DNA from: Candidatus Gastranaerophilales bacterium
Lineage (GTDB): Bacteria > Cyanobacteriota > Vampirovibrionia > Gastranaerophilales > Gastranaerophilaceae
Direction: 5' to 3'
Assembly: GCA_944325895.1 (NCBI GenBank)
Contig: CALVCA010000008.1
Span: 1-64,000 of the forward strand
Length of the DNA: 64,000 nt
Positions 7,636-16,970 of the stretch are shown piece by piece. Below the pieces are notes generated by a model. The model ran no database searches. It was given only the letters and a program-made list of their open reading frames with translations, and was not told the origin of the DNA. The translations under genes and the position numbers were made by a program. How positions within the stretch are numbered: position 1 is the stretch's first letter; each line of letters begins with the position of its first letter.

Positions 7636-10410
7636 TCACTTAATTTTTTTCAAAGAAGAAATAAAGTTATTGCTTACAATATCACCGTCGACTTTTGTCA
7701 AAAATACCTGGCAATCTTTTTCATCAGCATCAATCGGCGGTAATTGCTCTAACTCGGAAGCATAATAATGTGCGTCATTTCTGCTGCTTAACGGCATTCT
7801 GTTCGCAAGACTGTTAAGTGAAAAATTACGCAAAGCCCCTGCAAAACCTTTATTTACACTACTAAATTTTGTATATATTCTTAAAATCGCATCACCGTTT
7901 TCAATATTATACCGACCAATAATAAAACTGCTCAGTTGAGATGCCGACGATTTAATTTTAAGCAGCTCAACCACGTTATTTTTCAAATATAATTCACCCG
8001 TAATTTTATCAAAATTACCTTCAGGGATATTAACCATATCAGAAATAGTTGCAGGACTAATCATTGCAACAGGGTTTCTGAATACTGCCGCAAATTTCAG
8101 TATATATTCTATCAATCCGACTTTTTGTATTGTACCGTTTTGGGCTATAAATTTAATTGTGCCGTTTAACTTTAAAGAATCATCCGTGTTCAATTCAATC
8201 AAACCACTTGCTTTACCTGAAATCTCTCTCGGTAAATTCAATAAAGATGTTGACATCAAGTCTGAATTAACATCTTTTATTCCTAAAGCAACGGTATATT
8301 TGTGTTTTTTTAAATCACAACGAACTTTAACCGATGAAATGCCTTCCGCTATATCAAATCTGTTAGATTTTAATTCCAAAATATTATCTTTATTCAGAGT
8401 CAAATTAGCCTTTAAGTTCCCGAAATTAATATCTTTATATTTACCGTTATCAAGTCTTAAAATACATCTTTCTATAATTAAATTGTTAACATCAAATGCA
8501 ACAGCATTCGTATCTGCATCTTCATTATAATTTTCATAATCATAGTCAACATTTTCAACGACTTTTTGTTTTTGAGCAGCGGTATTCTGCTGATTAAAAG
8601 ATTTCATAACCCGCTCTACATCAATTTTGTCAATGCCAAAATCAATATCTTTGACTATAACGGGGAATTTAACGGCATTAGCAATAGTCCCTGAAAAATC
8701 ATATTTGGAACGTTTGTACCAGCCTTCGGATTTTATATGAATATTATTTTTATCGGTATAAAATTCACCGCTTTTTATAAATACACGCTGAGAGGGAATG
8801 ATGATTTTTTCAGCATTTAATTTTCCGTCTATTAGAGGACAATTACCGTCATTAACCATTGAAACAGTACCATAGAATTTACCGCCTTTAAATAATTTTT
8901 GTCCGATAAGTACATTTAAAAACTCACTTGGCAAAGGATTTGGAATTTCAAAGCCTAATGTACTTACAAAAGGTATCGGCTTTGAGAAATCAATATTACC
9001 ATTCAAAGTCAAAACAGGTTTTACTTTGCTGCCTTTCACAATTTGAGATGCTATATAATAACTTATGTCATTTATGTTTAAAATATTATTTTCAAAATGC
9101 AATTTTGCCTGAACCGCTCTGTCATAACCCGCAGGTGTCAAAGAAGCTCCGTCAACCAAAATATCATCACCTTTTGCAAGCTTTGATGCCCATACAATAT
9201 CAATTTTGTTATAAATTGATTTTATATCAATCTTTGTACCGGCCTTGCCTATAATTTCAAAAGGGAAACCTACCATTTTAGACAAATAATTTTTTGCAAA
9301 TTCATTTGTTGCGACTGTATTAACAGTAACTGATGTATCACAGGATTTTGTATAATCTTTTATTATACCGGCCAGTTTTACCATATTAGTTCTTTTTGTT
9401 CCGTAATATCCGACAAAATCTTTAAAAGTTATATCTTTTGAAGTTAAAATAATTTGACCTTTTTGAACAGTTATCGGTAAATCCGCTACAGGGACTACCT
9501 TCAAACTCAATGTATTCATATTAATTATACCGTTCAAATCATTTTTTGTCAGAATAATATCAAAATCAAAATTTCCTTTGATATCTTTAAAATAAGAAAG
9601 TATTTCACTTCCGTTACTTATCAACAAATTTGACCCCGCAATGGCTATGATATCATCAATATTGAATTTTTTTGAGGTCAAATTCAATTTAAAGCCGTCT
9701 TTTTTAGATGCGGCAGCATTTATATGTACATCGGATTTATTAATATTGAAAACACAATCCTTTACATATAATTTTTTCTCTTTAATAAATACTTTATTTT
9801 TATCCGCAATTGCAAAATATAAAACTTTATCTGCTTTTGTAACAGTTGTTTCCAAATTAAAATGTACAAAGCGTTCATATTTTTTTGTATTATTTACAAA
9901 CAAGTTTTTAGCACGAAGTTTTACTTTAGTATCAGGTGTCATATCATATAAAATAACAGCTTCTTTTAAGCCAAGTATTGAATCGTATAAATCAAAACTC
10001 CAATCACTCTTTTTTGCAGAAGATTGTTTTTCCCCGCCAAGAGTCATTAATTTATTTACATCTGCAAAAATATATTTAACTAAAAATTTATCCAAAATAA
10101 TTCTTTTTGAAAAAATCTCATTAAAAGAAATTTTTATATCTAAATCTTCTATTTTGAACATTTCATAACCGTCTTTTGAAACACTTATTTCATCAGCATT
10201 AAAAGATATTGCTCTTGAAAAACCTGTTTTCAAAATCGGTGATTTTAAAACTAAATCAACTCCAATAATATTCTTTGCTTCTTTTTCTATAAAATTAACA
10301 ATGTAATTATTAGAAACTATAAAGGGTAAAACCAATAAGTAAAACAGCAATAACAAAGCTGTAAAAAAAGTAACCGTACAAGAAATAATAACTAATAATT
10401 TTTTATTCAT
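7636..10410 (-). CDS. AsmA/YhdP-like envelope protein
   Basis: A roughly 924-residue protein with one N-terminal membrane anchor (about residues 5-28) followed by a very long, beta-rich periplasmic region. The C-terminal part (about 680-850) has the AsmA_2/DUF3971-like pattern: repressed-strand repeats, GKASGLIELNTDD, then KVGLIEYILKFAAVFRNP. The family (AsmA, TamB, YhdP, YdbH) forms hydrophobic grooves that carry phospholipid between inner and outer membrane. ATG at 10410 is chosen as start. TATAAT at 10426-10421 would place a leaderless start at the in-frame GTG 10413, three bases earlier, so that is an equal candidate. A second AsmA-like gene follows at 12815 and an MlaD gene at 16971. Confidence 0.8.
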   Translation of the reverse strand: MNKKLLVIISCTVTFFTALLLLFYLLVLPFIVSNNYIVNFIEKEAKNIIGVDLVLKSPILKTGFSRAISFNADEISVSKDGYEMFKIEDLDIKISFNEIFSKRIILDKFLVKYIFADVNKLMTLGGEKQSSAKKSDWSFDLYDSILGLKEAVILYDMTPDTKVKLRAKNLFVNNTKKYERFVHFNLETTVTKADKVLYFAIADKNKVFIKEKKLYVKDCVFNINKSDVHINAAASKKDGFKLNLTSKKFNIDDIIAIAGSNLLISNGSEILSYFKDIKGNFDFDIILTKNDLNGIINMNTLSLKVVPVADLPITVQKGQIILTSKDITFKDFVGYYGTKRTNMVKLAGIIKDYTKSCDTSVTVNTVATNEFAKNYLSKMVGFPFEIIGKAGTKIDIKSIYNKIDIVWASKLAKGDDILVDGASLTPAGYDRAVQAKLHFENNILNINDISYYIASQIVKGSKVKPVLTLNGNIDFSKPIPFVSTLGFEIPNPLPSEFLNVLIGQKLFKGGKFYGTVSMVNDGNCPLIDGKLNAEKIIIPSQRVFIKSGEFYTDKNNIHIKSEGWYKRSKYDFSGTIANAVKFPVIVKDIDFGIDKIDVERVMKSFNQQNTAAQKQKVVENVDYDYENYNEDADTNAVAFDVNNLIIERCILRLDNGKYKDINFGNLKANLTLNKDNILELKSNRFDIAEGISSVKVRCDLKKHKYTVALGIKDVNSDLMSTSLLNLPREISGKASGLIELNTDDSLKLNGTIKFIAQNGTIQKVGLIEYILKFAAVFRNPVAMISPATISDMVNIPEGNFDKITGELYLKNNVVELLKIKSSASQLSSFIIGRYNIENGDAILRIYTKFSSVNKGFAGALRNFSLNSLANRMPLSSRNDAHYYASELEQLPPIDADEKDCQVFLTKVDGDIVSNNFISSLKKIK

Positions 10411-10420
10411 CACATTCAAA

Positions 10421-10455
10421 ATTATAACATAATAAATTTTATGTTATTATATAAT
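10421..10455. promoter_or_regulatory. Divergent leaderless promoters
   Basis: In 46 bp between two start codons, the minus strand carries TATAAT (10426-10421), 7 nt before GTG 10413. The plus strand carries TATTAT (10445-10450), 6 nt before ATG 10457, overlapping a second TATAAT at 10450-10455. Neither gene has a Shine-Dalgarno sequence. Confidence 0.5.
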
Positions 10456-10456
10456 T

Positions 10457-11359
10457 ATGAAAAAACTTTTAATTTTATTAATATCAATTCTTTTCATACA
10501 AGGATATGCGATTGCTTTAACCGGAAAAGTTACGGAAAATGTTACGGTAAATAATTCAAAAGTTTTTTCCCAAGACAATCTCTTTGGTTTAAAAAAAGAT
10601 AACGGGGATATAATAATTGAACCGATATACAAAAAAATGATACGACTCGGAGAACATTCTTTTCTTGTTCAAAAGAAAAGCAAATTCGGACTAATAGATT
10701 ATAACGGCGACATTCTTGTTCCGATAAAATATACACACGCTGAAAGAATTTTAGGGAAATATTTAAAAATAGGAAACGGAAATAAATACGCATTATATAA
10801 TGAATACGGCACAGAACTTCTTCCGAGAGAATATTCTTCAATTGATTTAATGTTCGGGGATATGTTTTTAACAAGGAAAAACTTTAAATACGGAATTATT
10901 GATACAAAAGGAAGAACTATTTTAGGAAACGAATTTGACGATATATATATGCCAAAGCCTAATATTTTACGAATCAACCACGCAGGACAATGGTACGAAA
11001 TTGAACAGGTACGAGGCGAAAAATTTACTTTACCTCAAGACATACAAAACATAAAAGGAGATGAAAATTTTAAAATTTCGGAATTAATTACAAAACCGGG
11101 CACGGCAACAGGATATTCCGTTGTAACATTTACCGACTATTTGTTAAAATTATTTTCTTCAATCTCTCCGGCACATGAACAAACTATTGATGAACTTATG
11201 CTATCACAAGGTGCCGAAACCGTTTCTATTTTCATTAAATTAACCTGGCTGCCAAAGTATCCTTTCACTTACGCAAGGAACTATTTTAACACCGTCAGGA
11301 CTCCAAATAACGGTCCTTTGTCAGATGTAAAATATGACTTAAAACGTCAGCTTCAATAA
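10457..11359 (+). CDS. Exported WG-repeat protein
   Basis: A 300-residue protein with a signal peptide (about 1-20) and about four WG/KWG-type repeats between residues 35 and 175. These are recognisable as LFGLKKDNGDIIIEPIYKKM, KFGLIDYNGDILVPIKYTHA, KYALYNEYGTELLPREYSSI and KYGIIDTKGRTILGNEFDDI. Such repeats form beta-propeller-like or solenoid surfaces used for binding at the cell envelope. The C-terminal 110 residues are not recognisable. It is followed after 12 bp by glutaredoxin with its own strong ribosome site, so the two may share a transcript. The start follows a -10 box without a Shine-Dalgarno sequence. Confidence 0.8.
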   Translation: MKKLLILLISILFIQGYAIALTGKVTENVTVNNSKVFSQDNLFGLKKDNGDIIIEPIYKKMIRLGEHSFLVQKKSKFGLIDYNGDILVPIKYTHAERILGKYLKIGNGNKYALYNEYGTELLPREYSSIDLMFGDMFLTRKNFKYGIIDTKGRTILGNEFDDIYMPKPNILRINHAGQWYEIEQVRGEKFTLPQDIQNIKGDENFKISELITKPGTATGYSVVTFTDYLLKLFSSISPAHEQTIDELMLSQGAETVSIFIKLTWLPKYPFTYARNYFNTVRTPNNGPLSDVKYDLKRQLQ

Positions 11360-11371
11360 AAGGAGGAATAA

Positions 11372-11632
11372 ATGAACAAAATCGAAATTTACACATCACA
11401 AACTTGCCCGTACTGTATCAAAGCAAAAAAGCTGCTAAAAACACTTGGTTTGGAATATCAAGAAACAGATGTTACAGACAATTTTGATGAAATGGCACAA
11501 GATATTGAAAAACGTTTTAACAAAAAAATTATGACAATTCCTCAAATAGTTATCAATGATAAATATGTAGGAGGATTTGACGATTTAAACGAATTGTATA
11601 AATCAAACAAACTCAACGAATATTTAGTATAA
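11372..11632 (+). CDS. grxC: Glutaredoxin
   Basis: An 86-residue dithiol glutaredoxin of normal length. The active site C-P-Y-C lies at residues 12-15, the cis-proline motif T-I-P-Q near residue 60, and the glutathione-binding G-G-F-D-D near residue 70. It reduces disulfides and glutathione-mixed disulfides in the cytoplasm, normally with glutathione as electron donor. The start is fixed by AAAGGAGGAATAA. It sits 12 bp after the WG-repeat gene and ends 2 bp before the convergent flavoprotein gene. Confidence 0.93.
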   Translation: MNKIEIYTSQTCPYCIKAKKLLKTLGLEYQETDVTDNFDEMAQDIEKRFNKKIMTIPQIVINDKYVGGFDDLNELYKSNKLNEYLV

Positions 11633-11633
11633 A

Positions 11634-12260
11634 TTATCTGATAAAATTAGTCATTATTTTATTTTCAGGAGCAGGATGCTTAATTCCTGCTTTTTTGGCA
11701 GTTTCAATACATTTTAAAATCCAAGCCATATTTTGTCCTAAAATTTTCATAATCTGCATACCTTCTTTGTCCAGTAAAACTTCTTCAGGAGTGTTACCGT
11801 GCACCATATTCCAATAATTAGAAGATATAACAGGCATTTGATTTATAGTAAAATGTTTCATAATAGCATCAATTGAAGCTGTTGTACCTGCACGTCTTGC
11901 AGAAACCACAACCGCCCCCGGTTTGTAAGCCAATGCACTGCCGCCGGCATAGCTAACCCTATCCAACAATGACAATAATCTGCCGCTTGGATGTGCATAA
12001 TATACAGGTGAACCAAAAACAAAACCGTCAGATGTTTTTGCTTTTTCTATAATTTCATTAACAATATCATCATCATAAATGCATTTTCCACCGTTACTTC
12101 TGCACCAGCAGCAGCCTGTACAATCACGAACCGGACTATTTCCTATTTGAATAATTTCAGTATCTATTCCTTCTGCCTTAAGAACTTTTTCAACCTCACT
12201 TAAAGCAGTAAAAGTACAACCGTCTTTTTTATGACTACCGTTAATTAATAAAACTTTCAT
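11634..12260 (-). CDS. Flavodoxin-fold FMN reductase (iron-sulfur flavoprotein type)
   Basis: A 208-residue protein of the NADPH-dependent FMN reductase / ISF family. The FMN phosphate loop is GSHKKDGCT at residues 8-16. A cysteine cluster C-T-G-C-C-W-C lies near residues 47-53, where ISF-type members hold an Fe-S cluster; the spacing here is compact, so cluster binding is possible and unproven. The substrate-side motif is GSPVYYAHPSG near residue 84. It probably reduces quinones, flavins or small electrophiles. It is the third gene of an AsmA-like/acetyltransferase/flavoprotein operon, with a 1-bp gap to the acetyltransferase. Confidence 0.85.
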   Translation of the reverse strand: MKVLLINGSHKKDGCTFTALSEVEKVLKAEGIDTEIIQIGNSPVRDCTGCCWCRSNGGKCIYDDDIVNEIIEKAKTSDGFVFGSPVYYAHPSGRLLSLLDRVSYAGGSALAYKPGAVVVSARRAGTTASIDAIMKHFTINQMPVISSNYWNMVHGNTPEEVLLDKEGMQIMKILGQNMAWILKCIETAKKAGIKHPAPENKIMTNFIR

Positions 12261-12261
12261 A

Positions 12262-12813
12262 TTATAACCTCCTTATCACTTTACACGGATTTCCTGCAGC
12301 AACAACATTATCAGGAATATCTTTTACAACAACACTGCCGGCACCTATCACACAGTTATCACCTATTGAAACTCCTGGCATTACGCAGACATTGCCGCCA
12401 ACCCATACGTTATTGCCTACTGAAATAGGTTTTGCATATTCCAAGCCGCTATTCCGTGTTTTATAATCCAAAGGATGTGCCGCCGTATAAAAACCGCAAT
12501 TAGGACCGATAAATACATTATCACCAAACGTTACTTTTGCACAATCTAAAATTACAAGATTATGATTAGAATAAAAATTTTCACCTATTTCAATATTATA
12601 ACCGTAATCACAATAAAATACCGGTTCAATCTGAAAAGACACTTTGGTCTTTCCTAAAATTTTCCGCATAATTTTATTCATTTCATCACGTTCTTCAAAG
12701 GGTGTATTATTATATTCAAAACATAATTTTTTACACTTTAATCTTTCCTGAACCAAACATTCATCTGCGGAATTATACAATTGACCGCTTAACATATTTG
12801 TACGTTCATCCAC
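12262..12813 (-). CDS. Maltose/galactoside O-acetyltransferase family protein
   Basis: A 183-residue left-handed beta-helix acetyltransferase (Maa/LacA/NodL type). The N-terminal helical cap (mac domain) spans about residues 6-60. The hexapeptide repeats run from about 70 to 175. The catalytic His is in F-Y-T-A-A-H-P-L near residue 113, and the acetyl-CoA loop is GNNVWVGGNVCVMPGVSIGD. It transfers acetyl groups from acetyl-CoA to a sugar hydroxyl; the sugar is not predictable. The start is GTG at 12813, only 1 bp after the stop of the AsmA-like gene. An ATG at 12809 is out of frame. Confidence 0.88.
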   Translation of the reverse strand: MDERTNMLSGQLYNSADECLVQERLKCKKLCFEYNNTPFEERDEMNKIMRKILGKTKVSFQIEPVFYCDYGYNIEIGENFYSNHNLVILDCAKVTFGDNVFIGPNCGFYTAAHPLDYKTRNSGLEYAKPISVGNNVWVGGNVCVMPGVSIGDNCVIGAGSVVVKDIPDNVVAAGNPCKVIRRL

Positions 12814-12814
12814 T

Positions 12815-15800
12815 TTATTTTTCCCTTTTGAAAAATTCTTTTATTTTCCTAATTCCCTTTTGGAAAATATTTTCATTGGCAATTCTTTCAGCTTCAGCCT
12901 GAGCTGCCAATAATTCTTCCAAAGTAGCGTTAGGATTTTCAGGATCCGTTGGCGGCAATGTTTCTACAAAATGTTGAGCGTTTTCAATTTCAGCAGAAGT
13001 AGCCAGCCATTTAAATGATTTTATCAAAGACAACGGTTTTGTTGTATCGCCACGGAGAACTACCTGAAAATTAGTTGTGCTTAATTTATTAAAATCTTCT
13101 CTGAATTCGGGAATAGCAGCCATTTCTTCGGGTGTAATCTGCTCAGTAAAAATAGAGAACATTTTAGCGGCAGCAACATTTAACCCCGGTGTAGCTTTCA
13201 CAAGGTTAATAGGATTAACTGCGGCAATAGGTCCTAACATATCGGCAATTTTAGAACCTAACCTTGCACGGAGTTTCATATCAGCCTCGTTAGTCAAAAG
13301 ATTCATGTCACCCGAAATATTCATGCACATAACAGGTCCGACAGAAGCTATAGGACTAAGTGTTGCAATTCCGTTATTCATCTTAATATCACCATTCAAA
13401 ACATAGAAATGAGATGTTTGAATTGAAGTTAAAGAATTTATAACACCGCCCAAAGCTGTTTGGAAAAATTCCGACTCACGTATGTTTTCAGCTAAAATTA
13501 AATTTTCCAGTTTGCCAAACGGTCCAAGCTGACCGTCAATTATTTGGAAATTAACGTCACCGCTGATTCCTTTCATCTGCTCTTGCTGAGTTTTTGCAGC
13601 ACCGTTAATCTGAAGATCTGTATTAAACGACATCGTGCCTGAAAGCGTATCTTTCATATTCATTAACTGCAAAAATGTTCTTTCGACATTGAAATTTGTA
13701 CCGTGCAATTGTGCACCTATTAACATTGAAAGCAAATTAGCGGATATTCTGCCTGTAACACTTGCACCAAGAGTCGAAGTGTTCAAATTATTTAACAAAA
13801 ATACGTTATCAGCCAATGAAATATTACCGGTTGTATTATTCAATAACACCGGAGGTGATGATATGCGTTCAAAATTAATGGTTCCTGTTTTCAAAACAAG
13901 AGGAATATCTGCCGGCTCAGCATTAGGTTTTGCCGGCGGCACGTATTTCATAGCTGCTTCTGAAACCGCCATAAGTTTTTCCACATCAATATTTTCAGAT
14001 TTTACATCCAAATTATTTACAACAAAGACCTGTGACGGCTCTAAAGCAGCGTTACCTGCAGCCTGTATATCAGATCCGTTAAGGAATAAATCTTCCAGTG
14101 TTATATAAAGAGTTTTTGCAACGAATTTCAAATTTAAATTTTTCATTGTAACAAACAAATCCGGAATAGACAAATCCCAAACACTGAATTCGCCTCTATA
14201 TTTTGGCGAAAGAGCCTGTCCGAATACTAACAGATTCCCGCCAAAATTCAATGAAGAATTTTCAAACGCACAGATATGCATTTTCAAAGCTTCAGGAATA
14301 GTTATTCGAATTTGATTTATAAACGGCTTTGGAGTATCAAGTTTCACAATAGTGCCTGATACATCAGCAATAGTTTCAGCACCTTGCAAATTAGCCTCAA
14401 AATCATCAGTAAACAAAGTTGGAACAGCTTTTGCATATATACCGGTATCACGTATATTCAATCTGTTACCCTTAAAGTTTATTTTTGCCTGAAGAATACT
14501 TTGCTGTCTGTTAAGTGATTCAACATCCACAGGAGTTATATAATTGAGATTATCGGCTTTCATCTGAAATATGAGATTTTGGCGTTTATCATCACCGCTT
14601 AATGCTAATTTAAAAGGTAAAACACCTTTTGCCGCAATAAATTTATCCAAATCTTTACCTAATATTTGTTTTAAATCAAGTGCATATAAATCTCCTGCAG
14701 CAGTGAAATTTACAATAGGATTTTTCATATATTCCAAAATACTTCCTGAAATATTTATGACAGAAGATTTATTAACATTAAAGATTAAAGGATTAATTGT
14801 GATATTTTCTTCGTCAATATTTATATCAAGCTTTGGATTTGAAATAACCGAACTTGTATCAGGCAGCAATAATTTAAGATTTACATTTGAAATATTGCCT
14901 AAAATATTCTTAAAATCACTCTTAAATTCAGCATTAAATTTTTCATCCACAATTCTTAATGAATTATCTTTTGTGGAAATATCCAAATCACTTAAAACTA
15001 ATTTTATTTCAGATAAAGCTTTTTTCAGTTCACCAAAAAGCTTAACATCCAAAAATAAAGAACCTGAATTAACTTTATATGCTTGTTTTAAATCTACCGG
15101 AGCAAATGCTGCAAACAATCCCGGTAAAGGCAGCTTTTCCGCATATATAGAAATATCTGCTACAGATTTTTCATCAATTTTACCTTCAGCTTTTAAAATT
15201 GAATTATTAATAAACAGATGAGTATCTGCTAATTTTAAAGTTTTATCTTCAAAAAGTATATTTGCGTTCATATCTTTGAAAAGCAAACCTATTTTAGAAT
15301 TAGAAATATTACCGTTACGGATAATAATTCCGCCTTGAGATCTAAGCTTTTTAAAATTAGTCTTTATATGAGCATTAGCGGCAATAAAGCCGGCACCTTT
15401 CATAAATTCCAAATCATTTTTGATTTGTAATGTATCCATAAAAGCTTTTGTCAAAATTATCAAATCATTAAAATAAATTCTTTTGGAGTTTATATTAAGG
15501 TTCATATTAGGATGTTTTCCGTAATGAATATTACCGTTTAACATAATATTTTGGTTTTCGGCGACATTCAAATTAGTATCCAAATCAACAGAATTTCCAT
15601 TAAATTCTGCACGCAAATAGCTTTTTGGAAGTTGATAACCCGACAAATTCATTGTCAAATCTTCGACATCGCAAAATCCATGTAACACAATATTTCCGTG
15701 GTGATTAGAACGAATTTTAAGTTTAGTGTTTACGTTTGTTTGCAAATCGTAATTTCTATACATTAAAACCGGATTAACAAAATCCATATCCGCTCTGTAA

Positions 15801-16525
15801 TCCGGATCATCTTCTTCATCCAATTCGGCTGCCGGCGGAATAAAAGAATTTATATCAATATTTGCTTTTATTTTCAAATCTTTATCACTGAAAATTTCAG
15901 CATTTGTTCTGATTTTAAAAGTTTTTCCGTTATTATATGCCGCAAAAAGATTGTCACCGTGAAGCTTCAAAAAATGTTTTGATTGCAGATCATTAATTTT
16001 TAACGCATAATTAACAACATTTACGTTAGGAATTTTAATTTTTATCCATGCAGGATTAAACGCAAATTTACCTTCCTCTTTTACAGCAGTTTCCTGTTTT
16101 CTTTTTTGTTCATTAATAATTGTTTGAACAATATCCATAATTTTATATTGAGAACCGTCTTGAGCAATATCAATATTGATTATCGGATTTTCAACAGACA
16201 CTTCTGAAACTCTGACTGTCAATAGAAATAAATTGGGAAGAGAAATTTTGGCTTTTGCATTATCTACATTAACCAAATCGGAATCATCCGGCAATTTTAT
16301 ATTCAAACCTTCAATCTTAACCCCTGTTTCAAGAGCCGGGGTTGTGTATAAGCTTATATTTTTAAAGTCAAGCTTTAAATGAGCTTGTTCAGATACAATT
16401 TTTTGAACGTCTTTTTTAAACACGTTCAAATCAACCTTTCTCGGTAATACAAATAAAAATAACAAATATAAAATAACAATAACAGTTAATATAAAAATCC
16501 CGAATACTTTTAAAAATCTTTTCAC
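12815..16525 (-). CDS. Giant AsmA-like envelope protein (1236 aa)
   Basis: The protein has one N-terminal membrane anchor (about residues 5-27) and about 1150 residues of beta-rich periplasmic sequence. The N-terminal AsmA-like section includes ALETGVKIEGLNIKLPDDSD. The C-terminal AsmA_2 section (about 980-1180) includes LSGTMSFNTDLQINGAAKTQ and GQLGPFGKLENLI, which is the G-x-x-x-x-G-x-L-E-x-L pattern seen in the 1475-aa homologue at 52736. Near the end it has the motif VVLRGDTTKPLSLIKSFKWL, shared in shorter form with that homologue. By family it is a candidate lipid-transfer bridge to the outer membrane. The start is GTG at 16525 behind AAAAGGAGTATATC. The last 50 residues are charged and helical, an unusual tail for the family. 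Confidence 0.83.
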   Translation of the reverse strand: MKRFLKVFGIFILTVIVILYLLFLFVLPRKVDLNVFKKDVQKIVSEQAHLKLDFKNISLYTTPALETGVKIEGLNIKLPDDSDLVNVDNAKAKISLPNLFLLTVRVSEVSVENPIINIDIAQDGSQYKIMDIVQTIINEQKRKQETAVKEEGKFAFNPAWIKIKIPNVNVVNYALKINDLQSKHFLKLHGDNLFAAYNNGKTFKIRTNAEIFSDKDLKIKANIDINSFIPPAAELDEEDDPDYRADMDFVNPVLMYRNYDLQTNVNTKLKIRSNHHGNIVLHGFCDVEDLTMNLSGYQLPKSYLRAEFNGNSVDLDTNLNVAENQNIMLNGNIHYGKHPNMNLNINSKRIYFNDLIILTKAFMDTLQIKNDLEFMKGAGFIAANAHIKTNFKKLRSQGGIIIRNGNISNSKIGLLFKDMNANILFEDKTLKLADTHLFINNSILKAEGKIDEKSVADISIYAEKLPLPGLFAAFAPVDLKQAYKVNSGSLFLDVKLFGELKKALSEIKLVLSDLDISTKDNSLRIVDEKFNAEFKSDFKNILGNISNVNLKLLLPDTSSVISNPKLDINIDEENITINPLIFNVNKSSVINISGSILEYMKNPIVNFTAAGDLYALDLKQILGKDLDKFIAAKGVLPFKLALSGDDKRQNLIFQMKADNLNYITPVDVESLNRQQSILQAKINFKGNRLNIRDTGIYAKAVPTLFTDDFEANLQGAETIADVSGTIVKLDTPKPFINQIRITIPEALKMHICAFENSSLNFGGNLLVFGQALSPKYRGEFSVWDLSIPDLFVTMKNLNLKFVAKTLYITLEDLFLNGSDIQAAGNAALEPSQVFVVNNLDVKSENIDVEKLMAVSEAAMKYVPPAKPNAEPADIPLVLKTGTINFERISSPPVLLNNTTGNISLADNVFLLNNLNTSTLGASVTGRISANLLSMLIGAQLHGTNFNVERTFLQLMNMKDTLSGTMSFNTDLQINGAAKTQQEQMKGISGDVNFQIIDGQLGPFGKLENLILAENIRESEFFQTALGGVINSLTSIQTSHFYVLNGDIKMNNGIATLSPIASVGPVMCMNISGDMNLLTNEADMKLRARLGSKIADMLGPIAAVNPINLVKATPGLNVAAAKMFSIFTEQITPEEMAAIPEFREDFNKLSTTNFQVVLRGDTTKPLSLIKSFKWLATSAEIENAQHFVETLPPTDPENPNATLEELLAAQAEAERIANENIFQKGIRKIKEFFKREK

Positions 16526-16649
16526 GATATACTCCTTTTATAAAACATTATTAAATAATAAAAAAAATAAATAAAGGATATTTAAATTTTTGTTTACATG
16601 AATACTTGATTAAGTAAAAGCCAAAAACAATTACGATATTGAAAACTTT

Positions 16650-16835
16650 ATGATTGCCCAATCATTGTTAGATAAAGAAAAATTACTTATTTGCACGAAT
16701 AAAACTAAATTTATTACCAAATATACAAAATATAAAATTCTTTCAAATATTTTATTCGGCAAAAAACGCCAATACTATAAAAATAAAGGAATAAAATTTA
16801 AACAATATATGGATATAATAAAACACGCAAAATGA
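16650..16835 (+). CDS. Small basic protein (61 aa), unknown
   Basis: In a 445-bp gap between divergent genes lies a 61-residue frame rich in Lys, Tyr and Ile, with no membrane segment and no recognised domain. Its reality is supported by a perfect intrinsic hairpin whose stem begins inside its last codons and stop. No Shine-Dalgarno sequence is visible. TATTGA lies 7 nt before the ATG, in keeping with the leaderless pattern of its neighbours but a weak match. Upstream, 16526-16649 holds only AT-rich DNA where I see no feature. Confidence 0.45.
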   Translation: MIAQSLLDKEKLLICTNKTKFITKYTKYKILSNILFGKKRQYYKNKGIKFKQYMDIIKHAK

Positions 16836-16853
16836 GCCAAAAAGGCTCATTTT
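16829..16853 (+). terminator. Intrinsic terminator behind the 61-aa gene
   Basis: AAAATGAGCC (16829-16838), loop AAAAA, GGCTCATTTT (16844-16853): a perfect 10-bp stem ending in a T-run. The stop codon TGA (16833-16835) lies in the left arm. Confidence 0.75.
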
Positions 16854-16958
16854 AGCGGAAGTATGGAGGAATTAAACATGACCGTACTTTTGCAATAATC
16901 TATATGACCTAATTTGAATAACACATTCAGGTAATGGATATAATTTGAAATCTTTTTA

Positions 16959-16964
16959 TAAAAT
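16959..16964 (+). promoter_or_regulatory. -10 box of a leaderless promoter (mlaD)
   Basis: TAAAAT lies exactly 6 nt before the ATG at 16971. No Shine-Dalgarno sequence is present. Confidence 0.5.
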
Positions 16965-16970
16965 ATTTGC

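Noticed and set aside
9641-10168. A 175-residue plus-strand frame opposite the 924-aa AsmA-like gene
   Set aside because: Hydrophobic, Phe/Leu/Lys-rich composition typical of an antisense shadow; the minus-strand gene has clear family features.
12702-15221. Long open frames on the plus strand opposite the 1236-aa AsmA-like gene
   Set aside because: They mirror the codon bias of the real minus-strand gene, have no ribosome sites and no recognisable domains.
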